Under the pieces are notes generated by a model. That model made no database searches. It was not told where the DNA came from and was given only the letters and a program-made list of their open reading frames with translations. Position numbers and translations under genes: made by a program. From Dongia_A sp035695765 (GTDB taxonomy: Bacteria; Pseudomonadota; Alphaproteobacteria; Dongiales; Dongiaceae), in NCBI GenBank assembly GCA_035695765.1, contig DASRRI010000085.1:3742-67741 (forward strand): DNA of 64,000 bases, in the 5' to 3' direction. Shown piece after piece: positions 25,247-34,211 of the stretch (position 1 is its first letter; each line of letters opens with the position of its first letter).

Positions 25247-27367
25247 TTAGATCTGTCCCAGCGTGCGGATGCGCGCGCGGGCGTGGATCTCGTTCTGCGA
25301 CATCACCGTGGTGATGGGGCGGAACCGCTCGATGATGGAGCGCACATAGGGCCGGATTCCGGGGCTGGTCAGCAGGACCGGGCTTTCGCCCATGATGGTG
25401 TGACGCTCGAACGCCTGCCGCACCAGCTGGATGAATTGCTGGAGCGTGGTCGGCGCCATCACCAGCTGCTTTTCCTCGCCTTCGCCATGGAGCGCGTCGG
25501 TGAATGCCTGCTCCCATTCCGGCGACAAAGTGAGGATCGGGATGACACCGGTCTGGTCGGTGGAATTGTCGCTGATCTGGCGGGCGAGGCGCGCGCGCAC
25601 ATGCTCGGTGATCATGGTCACGTTACGCGAGTAGCCGCACGCCTCCGAGATTCCCTCCAGGACGTTCGGCAGATCGCGGATTGAGACTCGCTCGCCGAGC
25701 AAGGCCTGCAGCACACGCTGCACGCCGCTGACCGAGATCTGGCCGGGGATGAGGTCGGCGACCAGCTTCTGATGCTCCTTGGGCAATTCATCGAGCAGCT
25801 TCTGCGTCTCGGCGTGCGAGAGCAGCTCCGCCATGTTGTCCTTGATGAGCTCGGTCAGGTGCGTGGTGATGACAGTCGAGGGATCGACCACGGTATAGCC
25901 GCGGAACAATGCCTCTTCGCGCAGAGTCGGATCGACCCACATGGCGGGCAGGCCGAAGGTCGGCTCGACCGTCTCTTCGCCGGCGAGGTTGATCTTGTCG
26001 CCGCGCGGATCCATGACCAGCAGCATGTTGGGGCGCAGATCGCCGCGTCCCGCTTCGATCTCCTTCACGCGCACGACGTAGGAATTGGCATTGATCTGGA
26101 GGTTATCCTGGATGCGCACAGCCGGCAGGATGAAGCCCATCTCGCCCGCCAACTGCCGGCGCAGTGCCTTGATCTGATCGGTCAGGCGGTGGCCCTGCTC
26201 GGCATTAATGAGGCCAAGCAATCCATAGCCCAGCTCGATGCGCACCGCGTCGATCGAGAGGGCGGTGGAGATCGGCTCTTCCATGACGGGCGCGGCGGCG
26301 ACCTGCTGGGCCTGGGCGGTCACAATTTGCGCCGCCGCGCGGCGGTGCCGTCGGGCGGTGAAGAATGCGCCGCCGCCGGCAAGACCAGCCAGCAGCAGGA
26401 AAGGTATGGCCGGGATGCCGGGCAGGACGGCCATTGAGGCCATCAGGAACGAGGCCATGCCGAGCGCGGCGGGATAGCCGGACAATTGCGCGAACAGGGC
26501 CTTGTCGGTCGAACCGTCAATGCCGGCCTTGGTGACGAGCATGCCGGCCGCGGTCGAAACGATGAGAGCGGGGATCTGGGTCACTAGGCCGTCGCCGACC
26601 GTCAGCAATGTATAGGACGCCGCGGCGTCCCCCATCGAGAGGTCCTGCTGCGCGACGCCGATGATGATGCCGCCGACGATATTGATGAAGGTGATGATAA
26701 GGCCAGCGATGGCGTCGCCGCGCACGAACTTGGCCGCGCCGTCCATCGAGCCGAAGAAGTTGCTTTCGTCTTCCAGCGCCTTGCGCCGGGCGCGTGCATC
26801 CTTCTCGTCGATCAGGCCGGCGGAGAGATCGGCGTCAATCGCCATCTGCTTGCCGGGCATGGCGTCCAGGCTGAAGCGCGCGGACACCTCGGCAATGCGG
26901 CCCGAACCCTTGGTGATGACGACGAAGTTCACCAGCACCAGGATCGCGAACACGATCAGGCCGATGACATAGTTGCCCCCCATGATGAAGCCGCCGAAAG
27001 CCTCGATCACGTGACCGGCAGCGTCGGTGCCCTCATGACCGTGAGTGAGGATGAGACGGGTCGTGGCGAGGTTGAGCGACAGCCGCATCATCGTGACGAT
27101 CAGCAGAACGGTGGGGAAGGTGCTGAAATCCAGCGGCTTCTGGATGAACAGCACCACCATCAGGATGAGGACGGAAACAGTGATCGAAAAGGCAAGGCTG
27201 ATATCCAGCAGCCACGCCGGCATCGGCAGGATGAGGACAGTGAGGATGAAGACCAGGCCGCCGGCGAGCAGGATCTCGCCGCGGCGCAGCGTCTTGCTGA
27301 CCTGGGTCACCCAGGCCGGCGCACCCGCCGCGCCGGCATTCACGTTGCTATTGCCAGTATCCGCCAT
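25247..27367 (-). CDS. flhA: flagellar export gate protein FlhA
   Basis: Inner-membrane component of the flagellar type III export gate, 706 residues. The N-terminal half has about eight transmembrane segments, with the conserved cytoplasmic loop ARFSLDAMPGKQMAIDADL and the DESNFFGSMDGAAKFVRGD segment. The C-terminal cytoplasmic domain (from about residue 360) carries VPHLTEL-type and SVSGVQRVLQALLGERVSI segments. flhB and fliPQR are not in the window. Confidence 0.97.
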   Translation of the reverse strand: MADTGNSNVNAGAAGAPAWVTQVSKTLRRGEILLAGGLVFILTVLILPMPAWLLDISLAFSITVSVLILMVVLFIQKPLDFSTFPTVLLIVTMMRLSLNLATTRLILTHGHEGTDAAGHVIEAFGGFIMGGNYVIGLIVFAILVLVNFVVITKGSGRIAEVSARFSLDAMPGKQMAIDADLSAGLIDEKDARARRKALEDESNFFGSMDGAAKFVRGDAIAGLIITFINIVGGIIIGVAQQDLSMGDAAASYTLLTVGDGLVTQIPALIVSTAAGMLVTKAGIDGSTDKALFAQLSGYPAALGMASFLMASMAVLPGIPAIPFLLLAGLAGGGAFFTARRHRRAAAQIVTAQAQQVAAAPVMEEPISTALSIDAVRIELGYGLLGLINAEQGHRLTDQIKALRRQLAGEMGFILPAVRIQDNLQINANSYVVRVKEIEAGRGDLRPNMLLVMDPRGDKINLAGEETVEPTFGLPAMWVDPTLREEALFRGYTVVDPSTVITTHLTELIKDNMAELLSHAETQKLLDELPKEHQKLVADLIPGQISVSGVQRVLQALLGERVSIRDLPNVLEGISEACGYSRNVTMITEHVRARLARQISDNSTDQTGVIPILTLSPEWEQAFTDALHGEGEEKQLVMAPTTLQQFIQLVRQAFERHTIMGESPVLLTSPGIRPYVRSIIERFRPITTVMSQNEIHARARIRTLGQI

Positions 27368-27399
27368 TTGATCCGATTCCTACTGACTCCGACGACGTC

Positions 27400-28788
27400 T
27401 CAAGCGGCCGAAAACTGATTGCTCTCGCCGTGCGAGCCGGGAACCGGAACACCTTCCTCATTGTACAGCTTCAGCTTGTTGCGCAAGGTTCGGATCGAGA
27501 TGCCGAGGATGTTCGCGGCATGGGTCCGGTTGCCGAGGCAATGCTGCAGAGTGTCGATGATAAGATCGCGCTCGACGGCAGCGACGGTGCGTCCGACCAA
27601 GGCGCTGGTGACACCGTTCGCCGATGCCTTGGCGGACGCCGAGGCCGCCGCCGCCGCTTGCGGCTGCAGCGCCGCGACCGGAATGCCGCGCCCGCCGGTC
27701 AGCATGATCGCGTCCGGTTCGATCACCGGGCCGTGCGCCAGCAGAATCGCGCGATGCATCGTGTTCTCGAGCTCGCGGACATTGCCGCGCCATTCATGGC
27801 GGAGCAGGGTATCCATGACTTCCGGAGCGATACCGGTTATCCGAACGCCGTTGGCTTCGGCATACTTCTTCGTGAAGTGCTCGGCCAAAGCCGGAATGTC
27901 GGCCGGCCGGTGCCGCAGTGCCGGCAGTTCCAGCGCCATGACATTGAGCCGGAAGAAGAGGTCGTCCCGGAAATTGCCCTTGCGCACTTCTTCCTGGAGG
28001 TCGCGGTTGGACGTGGCAAGCAGCCGGATATCGACCTTCACCGGCGTGATGCCGCCGACGCGATCGATGACGCGCTCCTGGATCGCGCGCAACAGCTTGG
28101 CTTGCAGGCGCGGATGCATTTCGCTGATTTCGTCCAGCAGCAACGTGCCGCCGTTGGCTTCCTCGAACTTGCCGATACGGCGCGCGATGGCGCCCGTGAA
28201 GGAGCCCTTCTCGTGACCGAACAATTCGGATTCCAGCAGGTTCTCCGGGATCGCCGCGCAATTGACCGAGATAAACGGCTTGTTCGCGCGCTTGGAATGG
28301 GCGTGGATGTAGCGGGCCATCACTTCCTTGCCGGTGCCGGATTCGCCGGTGATCATGATGCTGGCATCCGACGGAGCGACCTGATCAGCCAGCTTCAGCA
28401 CCGCTTTCATGGCTGGGTCCTTGTAGACCAGGGCGGAGCTTTCCTCCGCCACAGCGGCGAGGACTGCGGCGATCAGTTCCGCGTCGGGCGGCAGCGGCAC
28501 ATATTCTTTCGCGCCCGCCTTGATCGCTTTCACCGCGGTCTCGGCACTGGTACCGATGCCGCAGGCGACCACCGGAATGTTGATCCGCTCGGCGCGCAAG
28601 CAGTCGATCATGCGCTGGATGTCGAGCGCGACGTCGAACATGATGAGGTCCGCGCCCTGGCCGTTTCGCAGGGCATGGAGCGCCTGGTCGATACCGTCGA
28701 CATGAGCCACCTTCGCGCCGGAGCTGAAAGCGATCTTGCCCGCTGCGGTGATGTGGCCGTCAAGGGATCCAACGATGAGTAGACGCAT
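27400..28788 (-). CDS. flbD: flagellar sigma-54 activator/repressor FlbD
   Basis: NtrC-family regulator of late flagellar genes. Residues 1-115 are a degenerate receiver: it begins MRLLIVGSLDGH without the acidic DD pair, as in Caulobacter FlbD. The AAA+ domain has Walker A ITGESGTGKEV, the sigma-54 contact loop ESELFGHEKGSFTGA, Walker B GGTLLLDEISEM and LRHEWRGNVRELEN. The C-terminal helix-turn-helix is HAANILGISIRTLRNKLKLY. It lies downstream of fliN, as in the Caulobacter fliF operon. Palindromes matching its ftr sites occur at 33666 and 52725. Confidence 0.94.
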   Translation of the reverse strand: MRLLIVGSLDGHITAAGKIAFSSGAKVAHVDGIDQALHALRNGQGADLIMFDVALDIQRMIDCLRAERINIPVVACGIGTSAETAVKAIKAGAKEYVPLPPDAELIAAVLAAVAEESSALVYKDPAMKAVLKLADQVAPSDASIMITGESGTGKEVMARYIHAHSKRANKPFISVNCAAIPENLLESELFGHEKGSFTGAIARRIGKFEEANGGTLLLDEISEMHPRLQAKLLRAIQERVIDRVGGITPVKVDIRLLATSNRDLQEEVRKGNFRDDLFFRLNVMALELPALRHRPADIPALAEHFTKKYAEANGVRITGIAPEVMDTLLRHEWRGNVRELENTMHRAILLAHGPVIEPDAIMLTGGRGIPVAALQPQAAAAASASAKASANGVTSALVGRTVAAVERDLIIDTLQHCLGNRTHAANILGISIRTLRNKLKLYNEEGVPVPGSHGESNQFSAA

Positions 28789-28844
28789 GGCTTGCTCCTG
28801 GTGTTCTTGCGGCGTGGGCCTGTGGCCTTGACCGCGCTAAGAGG

Positions 28845-29687
28845 TCAATCGAAGTAGCGGATCTGCTGCCCTGCGGGCAGCACGGTGTTGAGCAGCATCT
28901 CGAGGCGCCGGGGATTTTCCTGCCGGCCCATCGACGCGACCCCCATGGTGTAGATCTGGCTGACCAGCTGCTCGACCGTCGCGTTGCGCTCCAGCTTGCT
29001 GGCGAGCGGCAGGAACACGACATTGGCCATCAGCGCGCCGTAGAGGGTGGTCAGCAGCGCGACGCTCATGGCCGGGCCGATGCGCTCCGGCGAATCGAGG
29101 TTGCCCAGCATCTGCACCAGGCCGACCAACGTACCGATCAGGCCCATGGCGGGGGAGACTTCCGCCGCGCGGCGCAGGATGGCGGCGGCGCGATGCCGGC
29201 CTTGCGCCAGCGCGTGTGCTTCCAAGGTCATGTTGCGCTCGATCTCATCGACCTGCAGCCCATCGATCAGCATGCCGAGCGAGCGCTGCAGGAACCGAGC
29301 GTCACGCAGGCCATAGAGGTCGCCTTGCAATTGCAACAGGCCGCGCTTGCGCGCCTTGTCGGCCAGCGTCAGGACCCGGCGCGCGCCGATCCGGGGATCC
29401 ACCTCGCTCCGGAACAGGGCCTGGCGGAAAGACGGCTGCGCCTCGCGCAGCTCGTCCCCGGTATAAGAGATCGCGGTCACCGCCAACGTTCCCAACACCA
29501 CCATCAGGATCGCGGGGATGTCGATGAACGCGAGCGGCGAGCCGTTGAGGACGATGGCAGTTCCGATCAGCGCGAGCGCTGCCACCAGGCCGAGCAGGGT
29601 GGCGAAATCCATCTTGCGTGGCGGCGCTTCGAAACGCAGCGGCGCATCGGCCATCGGTCGCACGTCATTGGGTGTCGTATCGGCCAT
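28845..29687 (-). CDS. MotA/PomA-type flagellar motor stator protein
   Basis: A 280-residue MotA/TolQ/ExbB-family protein. It has a polar N-terminus of about 25 residues, four hydrophobic segments, the cytoplasmic loop with FLQRSLGMLIDGLQ, and the family signature PAMGLIGTLVGLVQMLGNL near residue 180. The MotA_ExbB layout fits a PomA-like stator subunit. No motB/pomB follows, so its partner is elsewhere. It is inserted between fliN and flbD. Confidence 0.85.
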   Translation of the reverse strand: MADTTPNDVRPMADAPLRFEAPPRKMDFATLLGLVAALALIGTAIVLNGSPLAFIDIPAILMVVLGTLAVTAISYTGDELREAQPSFRQALFRSEVDPRIGARRVLTLADKARKRGLLQLQGDLYGLRDARFLQRSLGMLIDGLQVDEIERNMTLEAHALAQGRHRAAAILRRAAEVSPAMGLIGTLVGLVQMLGNLDSPERIGPAMSVALLTTLYGALMANVVFLPLASKLERNATVEQLVSQIYTMGVASMGRQENPRRLEMLLNTVLPAGQQIRYFD

Positions 29688-29725
29688 CTCTATCCTGCCT
29701 TGCGCTCGCGCCTGCGCATCGTCGG

Positions 29726-30064
29726 TTAGGCCCGGTCGGCCTTGATGATCTCAGTCATGGTGACGCCGAGGCGATCCTCGACCACCACCACCTCGCCCCG
29801 CGCGACCAGGCGGTTGTTGACGTAGATGTCGACCGCCTCGCCGACCTTGCGGTCGAGCTCCACCACGGCGCCGCGGCCCAGCTTCAGGAGCTGGCTGACC
29901 TGCATCGAGGTGCGGCCCAGCACGGCCGAGACCTGCACCGGGATGTCGTAGACGGCATCCAGGTCCTTCGCATTGCCGGGCCGGGACGCATCCTGGCCGG
30001 CATCGGGCGGCTGACCCTCCGCACCTTGGAACTCGGTGAGCTCCAGATTCTCCTTATCACCCAT
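29726..30064 (-). CDS. fliN: flagellar switch protein FliN
   Basis: C-ring component that contacts CheY-P via the switch complex. The 112-residue protein has an acidic N-terminus and a C-terminal SpoA domain (YDIPVQVSAVLGRTSMQVSQ, then GAVVELDRKVGEAVDIYVNN, VARGEVVVVEDRLGV). It is 17 bp downstream of the fliH-like gene. Confidence 0.95.
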   Translation of the reverse strand: MGDKENLELTEFQGAEGQPPDAGQDASRPGNAKDLDAVYDIPVQVSAVLGRTSMQVSQLLKLGRGAVVELDRKVGEAVDIYVNNRLVARGEVVVVEDRLGVTMTEIIKADRA

Positions 30065-30080
30065 AACTCTCTCCTTTCAC

Positions 30081-30764
30081 TCACTTCGGTTCGTGGCCGC
30101 CGGCCGCGACGTAACGCGTCAATGTTTCCTCGATCGCCCGCCAGATGCGGCCGGCTTCACGTTCCACGCCGCCGTCGGCCCATTCGACACGGCAATCGCT
30201 CTCGCCCATCGCATCGTCAGCGATCAGGACAACGCGGCCTTCGAACCCGTTGGAGGCGGACAATTGCCCCAGCCGTTCCTGCAGCGCATCGAGCCGCGCG
30301 CTATGCACATAGGCGACCAGGCGCGGCTCTTGCTTCAGCGATTCCAGGCACTGGCCGAGGACCGCTTCGATCTCGGCGAGGCCTTGGCGCTCGACCAGCG
30401 CGGGGTGCAGCTTGCGCACGATCGCCAGCGCCAGATCCGCCGACTTGCCGGCGGCTTGCGCCTCTGCGGCAACGCCTTTGGCGATGGCCGCCGTTTGCTG
30501 CGCGATGGCGGCGAGGGATGCGGCAACCTGCTTGTCGAACGCCGCGACCGCTTCGTTGCGGCCGCGTGCGGCGCCGGCCTCTTCGCCTTGCCGGCGCGCC
30601 ACGTCGCACGCGCCCTCCATCTCGGCTTCGGTGAACATCGGCGGGGCAGGGACAGCGGCCGCGCTCTTGCCGGCGGCTGTACCCTTGGCGCGCGCGCCCC
30701 CGGCGGCGCTTTGTGGCGCCTCACCGAAATCGTTGTCGAAAAGAAATTTACGGACCACTGACAT
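30081..30764 (-). CDS. fliH: FliH/FlbE-like flagellar assembly protein
   Basis: By position (fliG-X-fliN) and sequence this is the FliH equivalent, called FlbE in Caulobacter, which regulates the FliI ATPase. The N-terminus VRKFLFDNDFGE matches the FlbE/FliH start. An Ala/Lys-rich linker and a long helical region follow, with a C-terminal domain ending VAAGGHEPK. Start choice: ATG 30764 (GAGAG upstream) or TTG 30776 with AGGAA; the former is used. Confidence 0.8.
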   Translation of the reverse strand: MSVVRKFLFDNDFGEAPQSAAGGARAKGTAAGKSAAAVPAPPMFTEAEMEGACDVARRQGEEAGAARGRNEAVAAFDKQVAASLAAIAQQTAAIAKGVAAEAQAAGKSADLALAIVRKLHPALVERQGLAEIEAVLGQCLESLKQEPRLVAYVHSARLDALQERLGQLSASNGFEGRVVLIADDAMGESDCRVEWADGGVEREAGRIWRAIEETLTRYVAAGGHEPK

Positions 30765-30780
30765 CTCTCGCGCCAAATTC

Positions 30781-31800
30781 CTAATAGATCAGCTCGTCTT
30801 CGCCCTTCTTGTCGGTCAGCATGATCTCGCCCTTGCTGGCGAGCTCCTTGGCGACCGTCACCATCGCCAACTGGGCCTCTTCCACGTCGCGCAGGCGGAC
30901 CGGGCCCATCGCGGCCATGTCCTCCTTGAGCATCTTCGATGCGCGCTCCGACATGTTGGAAAGGAAGAGGTCGCGCAGAGCTTCCGACGCGCCCTTGAGT
31001 GCGAGCGGCAGCTTGTCTTTTTCGATGCTGCGCAGCAGCGTCTGCGCGCCGCCCGGATCGAGCTTGCCAAGATCCTCGAAGGTGAACATGAGGGACCGGA
31101 CCTTCTCGGCGGAATCGCGGTTGCGTTCCTCGAGCGCGGTGAGGAAACGGGATTCCGACGCGCGGTCCAGGTTGTTGAAGATTTCCGCAATCATCTCGTG
31201 CGCGTCGCGGCGCGAGGTGCGGGCAAGGTTGCTCATGAACTCGTTGCGCAGCACGCGCTCGACGTCGTCCAGGATGTCCTTCTGCACCGATTCCATGCGC
31301 AGCATGCGCATGATGACTTCCATCGCGAAGGCTTCCGGCAGCATCGAGAGCACGCGCGCGCCGTGATCCGGCTTCACCTTGGAGAGCACGACCGCGACGG
31401 TCTGCGGATATTCGTTCTTCAGGAAGTTCGCCAGAACCGATTCGTGCACATTGCCGAGCTTGTCCCACATGGTGCGGCCGGCGGGACCGCGGATCTCTTC
31501 CATAATGGTGTCGACCTTGCTGCGGTCGAGCACCTTCATCAGGAGCCGCTCGGTCGATTCATAGGTGCCGGTCATGGTGCCGGTCGAGGAGATCTGATCG
31601 GCGAATTCGACGAACAGCCGCTCGATCACCGTCGCATTCACGGTGCCGAGATGAGCCATGGTCTGCGAGATCTCGCGGATCTCGTCATCGTGCATGAGCT
31701 GGAACAGCTTGGCGGCGGTGTCCTCGCCGACCGACATGACCAGCAAGGCAGCCTTCTGCAGGCCGTTCAGGGAGCGATAATCGTCTTTGGCGCGCATCAT
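30781..31800 (-). CDS. fliG: flagellar motor switch protein FliG
   Basis: Rotor protein that interacts with the stator and with FliM/FliF. The 339-residue protein has the three Armadillo-like domains: N-terminal YRSLNGLQKAALLVMSVGED, middle EYPQTVAVVLSKVKPDHGA (EHPQ-like motif with Tyr for His), and C-terminal MFTFEDLGKLDPGGAQTLLR with the charged torque helix. It follows fliF by 28 bp. Confidence 0.97.
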   Translation of the reverse strand: MMRAKDDYRSLNGLQKAALLVMSVGEDTAAKLFQLMHDDEIREISQTMAHLGTVNATVIERLFVEFADQISSTGTMTGTYESTERLLMKVLDRSKVDTIMEEIRGPAGRTMWDKLGNVHESVLANFLKNEYPQTVAVVLSKVKPDHGARVLSMLPEAFAMEVIMRMLRMESVQKDILDDVERVLRNEFMSNLARTSRRDAHEMIAEIFNNLDRASESRFLTALEERNRDSAEKVRSLMFTFEDLGKLDPGGAQTLLRSIEKDKLPLALKGASEALRDLFLSNMSERASKMLKEDMAAMGPVRLRDVEEAQLAMVTVAKELASKGEIMLTDKKGEDELIY

Positions 31801-31828
31801 GGTCTTGTTCGATCCTGCCTAATGCGTG

Positions 31829-33520
31829 TCACTGTTCCTGATAGACCCACTGGCGGATCAGGTTCACGGCCTGCTCCGGGTGCTGGTCCACCAAGTCGGA
31901 AATCTTGCGGATCGAGGAGGCGCGCACGCGTCCCTCGACCTGGTTGAGGTCGATCATCTGATCGATCTCCGCCGCGATGGCTTCGGCCTCGCTGGAGGAC
32001 GGCATGGTCGGCAATCCGGGCAACTGGGTCGGCGCCGGGCCCGGGATCGCGAGCGCCGCGGCAGCGCCCGGCGGCAGCGCGAGCTGGTCGCCGGGACCCG
32101 TCAGCGCGATGTTGGCTGGCCCCACGGCCGGCATCGCCAGGATGCGGCTCAGCAGCGGGCGCACCACCAGCAGCAGCACGAGCATGGCGACGACTGCGAG
32201 CACCAGAAGTTCCGCCAGCCGCATCAGGTCAGTCTTGTCGAAGCCCATCAGCATGGTGCCGGCATCCTCGACGATCTCCGGCTCGGCGAACCTCATGTTG
32301 ACGACCTGCACCACATCGCCGCGATTCTGGTCGTAGCCGATCGCCGACTTCACCAGCGTATCGATCTGCGCCAGTTCATCGGCAGCGCGGGGCTTGTAGG
32401 TCTTCGTACCATCAGCCGCGGTTTCGTAGATGCCGTCGACCAAGACGGCGGCCGTGATGCGCTTCAGATCGCCGCCAGCCTTGACTTCGGTCCGGACGGT
32501 CTTGGATATCTCGTAGTTGACGGTCTCCTCGGTACGGCCGTTGGAGGAGGTCGAGCCGCCGGCGCCGACCGATTCCTGGCCTGGAGGATTGGGCGTGTTG
32601 TTGGCAACGCTGACATTGTTGCCGGCCTGCTTCTCCTGCGAGTTGCCGGTCTCTTCCACGGAATTGGTGGAGCGGACGACCTGGCCGTCGGGATTGAAAT
32701 CTTCCTTGTTGGTGGTGACCTGGTTGAAATCGAGGTCCGCGGTCACTTCCGCCCGCACCTTGCCGGCGCCCAGGGTCTGGGCCAGCAGCTGTTCGATCGC
32801 CTGGCTGAGGCGCGCCTCGTAGGACCGGCGCATGTCCTCGGAGTTGGCGGTGTCGAGATCGCCATCATCGGCGCCGCGCGCCAGGAGATCGCCGTTGTTG
32901 TCGATCACCGAGACGTTCTTGGCCTTCATGCCGGGGACGGCGGAGGAGACGAGGTGCTGGATGGCGGAGACCTGCCCCTTGTCCAGGCCGCCTTGCAGCG
33001 CCAGCACGACCGATGCGGTCGGCTCAGCCTTGTCGCGCGAGAACAATTCGCGCTTCGGCATCACCAGATGGACGCGCGCCGAGCGGACTTGATGGATCGA
33101 GCGGATGGTCCGCGCCAGCTCGCCCTCGAGGGCGCGGATCTGGTTGATCTGCTGCACGAAGTTGGTGGTGCCGAGCGCATCGGCGCGGTCGAAGATCTCG
33201 TAGCCGATCGATCCGCCCGCCGGAATTCCTTCGGACGCCAGCGACAGGCGGAGCTTCGCGACCTGGTCCTGCGGGACATAGATCTGCGAACCGTCACCAC
33301 GCAACTCGTAGGGGATGCGCTGGGTATCCATGCGCTGGACGATCTGGCCGCTATCGGCGGGATCGAGGCCGCTATAGAGCAGCGTCATGCCGGGGGTGGC
33401 GAGACGCGTGACAATGAAGGTGAAAAAGGCAATCAGCGCAAAGCCGACGGCGGCCAGAGCGACAAGCCGCGTTGCCCCAAGATTACGCAGCGTTTGCATC
33501 AGTCCATTCACGAGCGTCAC
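31829..33520 (-). CDS. fliF: flagellar MS-ring protein FliF
   Basis: Inner-membrane MS ring on which the basal body assembles. The 563-residue protein has an N-terminal transmembrane helix (LVALAAVGFALIAFFTFIV), the YscJ-like domain (TLLYSGLDPADSGQIVQRMD), the DLDFNQVTTNKEDFNPDGQV region, a second membrane helix (LLVLAVVAMLVLLLVVRPLL) and a C-terminal FliG-binding tail (IRQWVYQE). It is the first gene of the early operon, with CtrA and FlbD sites upstream. Confidence 0.97.
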   Translation of the reverse strand: MTLVNGLMQTLRNLGATRLVALAAVGFALIAFFTFIVTRLATPGMTLLYSGLDPADSGQIVQRMDTQRIPYELRGDGSQIYVPQDQVAKLRLSLASEGIPAGGSIGYEIFDRADALGTTNFVQQINQIRALEGELARTIRSIHQVRSARVHLVMPKRELFSRDKAEPTASVVLALQGGLDKGQVSAIQHLVSSAVPGMKAKNVSVIDNNGDLLARGADDGDLDTANSEDMRRSYEARLSQAIEQLLAQTLGAGKVRAEVTADLDFNQVTTNKEDFNPDGQVVRSTNSVEETGNSQEKQAGNNVSVANNTPNPPGQESVGAGGSTSSNGRTEETVNYEISKTVRTEVKAGGDLKRITAAVLVDGIYETAADGTKTYKPRAADELAQIDTLVKSAIGYDQNRGDVVQVVNMRFAEPEIVEDAGTMLMGFDKTDLMRLAELLVLAVVAMLVLLLVVRPLLSRILAMPAVGPANIALTGPGDQLALPPGAAAALAIPGPAPTQLPGLPTMPSSSEAEAIAAEIDQMIDLNQVEGRVRASSIRKISDLVDQHPEQAVNLIRQWVYQEQ

Positions 33521-33645
33521 CGGTATTCGAATATGTGGCCCATCCGTCGGTCGGCGATTTCGCGACTTCGCCTAAAATTTTCCGCAAATCACGTGCATTT
33601 GCGCGCGGTGCCTCCCGACGACGGCCTCAAACTACGCGTGAGGAC

Positions 33646-33660
33646 TTAACAAGCGATTAA
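33646..33660. promoter_or_regulatory. perfect CtrA box upstream of fliF
   Basis: TTAA-CAAGCGA-TTAA fits TTAA-N7-TTAA exactly, 126 bp before the fliF start on the minus strand. A FlbD-like palindrome starts 5 bp further from fliF. The pair reproduces the CtrA-activated, FlbD-repressed fliF promoter known in Caulobacter. Confidence 0.75.
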
Positions 33661-33665
33661 GTCGC

Positions 33666-33678
33666 GGCAAAAATTGCC
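33666..33678. promoter_or_regulatory. FlbD-type (ftr-like) palindrome at the fliF promoter
   Basis: GGCAA-AAA-TTGCC is a perfect inverted repeat matching the core of ftr elements bound by FlbD, adjacent to the CtrA box. In Caulobacter, FlbD binding at the fliF promoter represses early genes. Assignment here is by analogy. Confidence 0.6.
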
Positions 33679-33746
33679 TAGGGCTGGGAAAAACTTGCCG
33701 GGATGCGGCGTTGTTTCGCAGGCGGGGAGAGGCGATTCGGGCCGCG

Positions 33747-34061
33747 CTATTCGGCGGTGCGCATGGCGCCGCTGCGGCGGGCCGCAGCGCGATAGTCCTG
33801 CAGACGCGTGGTGCGCAGACCACGCATGCCATGGCGATCGATCGATCGCTGCCAGGACAGGAATTCTTCGACAGAAAGCGTGTAGCGCGCGCAGGCTTCC
33901 TCGAGGCTGATCAGACCGGCGCGCACGCCAGCGACCACCTCCGCCTTGCGGCGGATAACCCAGCGCCTGGTGCCAGGGGGAGGCAAGTCTTCGAGGCGCA
34001 AGCGGCGCCCGTCAATACCGAGTACCACCACGCTTCTATTGGCATTCAGCTCGGCGTCCAT
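33747..34061 (-). CDS. sciP: CtrA inhibitor SciP (DUF1153)
   Basis: Small DNA-binding protein that blocks CtrA-dependent transcription in alphaproteobacteria. The 104-residue sequence has the DUF1153 signature: LEDLPPPGTRRWVIRRKAEV, then VRAGLISLEEACARYTLS and EEFLSWQRSIDRHGMRGLR. A Trp/Arg-rich helix-turn-helix is recognisable. It lies just upstream of fliF, whose CtrA box it should influence. A near-consensus CtrA box (34110-34124) precedes it, suggesting CtrA makes its own inhibitor. Confidence 0.93.
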   Translation of the reverse strand: MDAELNANRSVVVLGIDGRRLRLEDLPPPGTRRWVIRRKAEVVAGVRAGLISLEEACARYTLSVEEFLSWQRSIDRHGMRGLRTTRLQDYRAAARRSGAMRTAE

Positions 34062-34109
34062 CGACTCCTTCCTCGTGATCCGATGTCTTTCGAGCCTATG
34101 ACCTACGGC

Positions 34110-34124
34110 TTAAAGAATCGCTAA
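34110..34124. promoter_or_regulatory. near-consensus CtrA box upstream of sciP
   Basis: TTAA-AGAATCG-CTAA matches seven of eight fixed positions of TTAA-N7-TTAA, with correct spacing, 49 bp before the sciP start. Confidence 0.5.
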
Positions 34125-34140
34125 ATCCGCCAGCGAGACT

Positions 34141-34180
34141 GCACCTTGATAGGTGCGGATTTTCGATAAAATTTTATCGA
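34141..34180. terminator. two hairpins between flgD and sciP
   Basis: GCACCT-TGAT-AGGTGC (34141-34156) and the fully self-complementary 18-mer TCGATAAAATTTTATCGA (34163-34180) lie 32-71 bp past the flgD stop in an AT-rich island. They probably end the hook operon; the 18-mer could instead be a protein-binding site in the sciP promoter region. Confidence 0.45.
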
Positions 34181-34211
34181 TCTAGTATTCGCGGAGAATT
34201 TGGGAAAAATC

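Noticed and set aside
28845..29687. TolQ/ExbB rather than MotA for the proton-channel gene
   Set aside because: The four-helix layout, length and position in the C-ring gene run fit MotA/PomA; TolQ/ExbB would be followed by TolR/ExbD.
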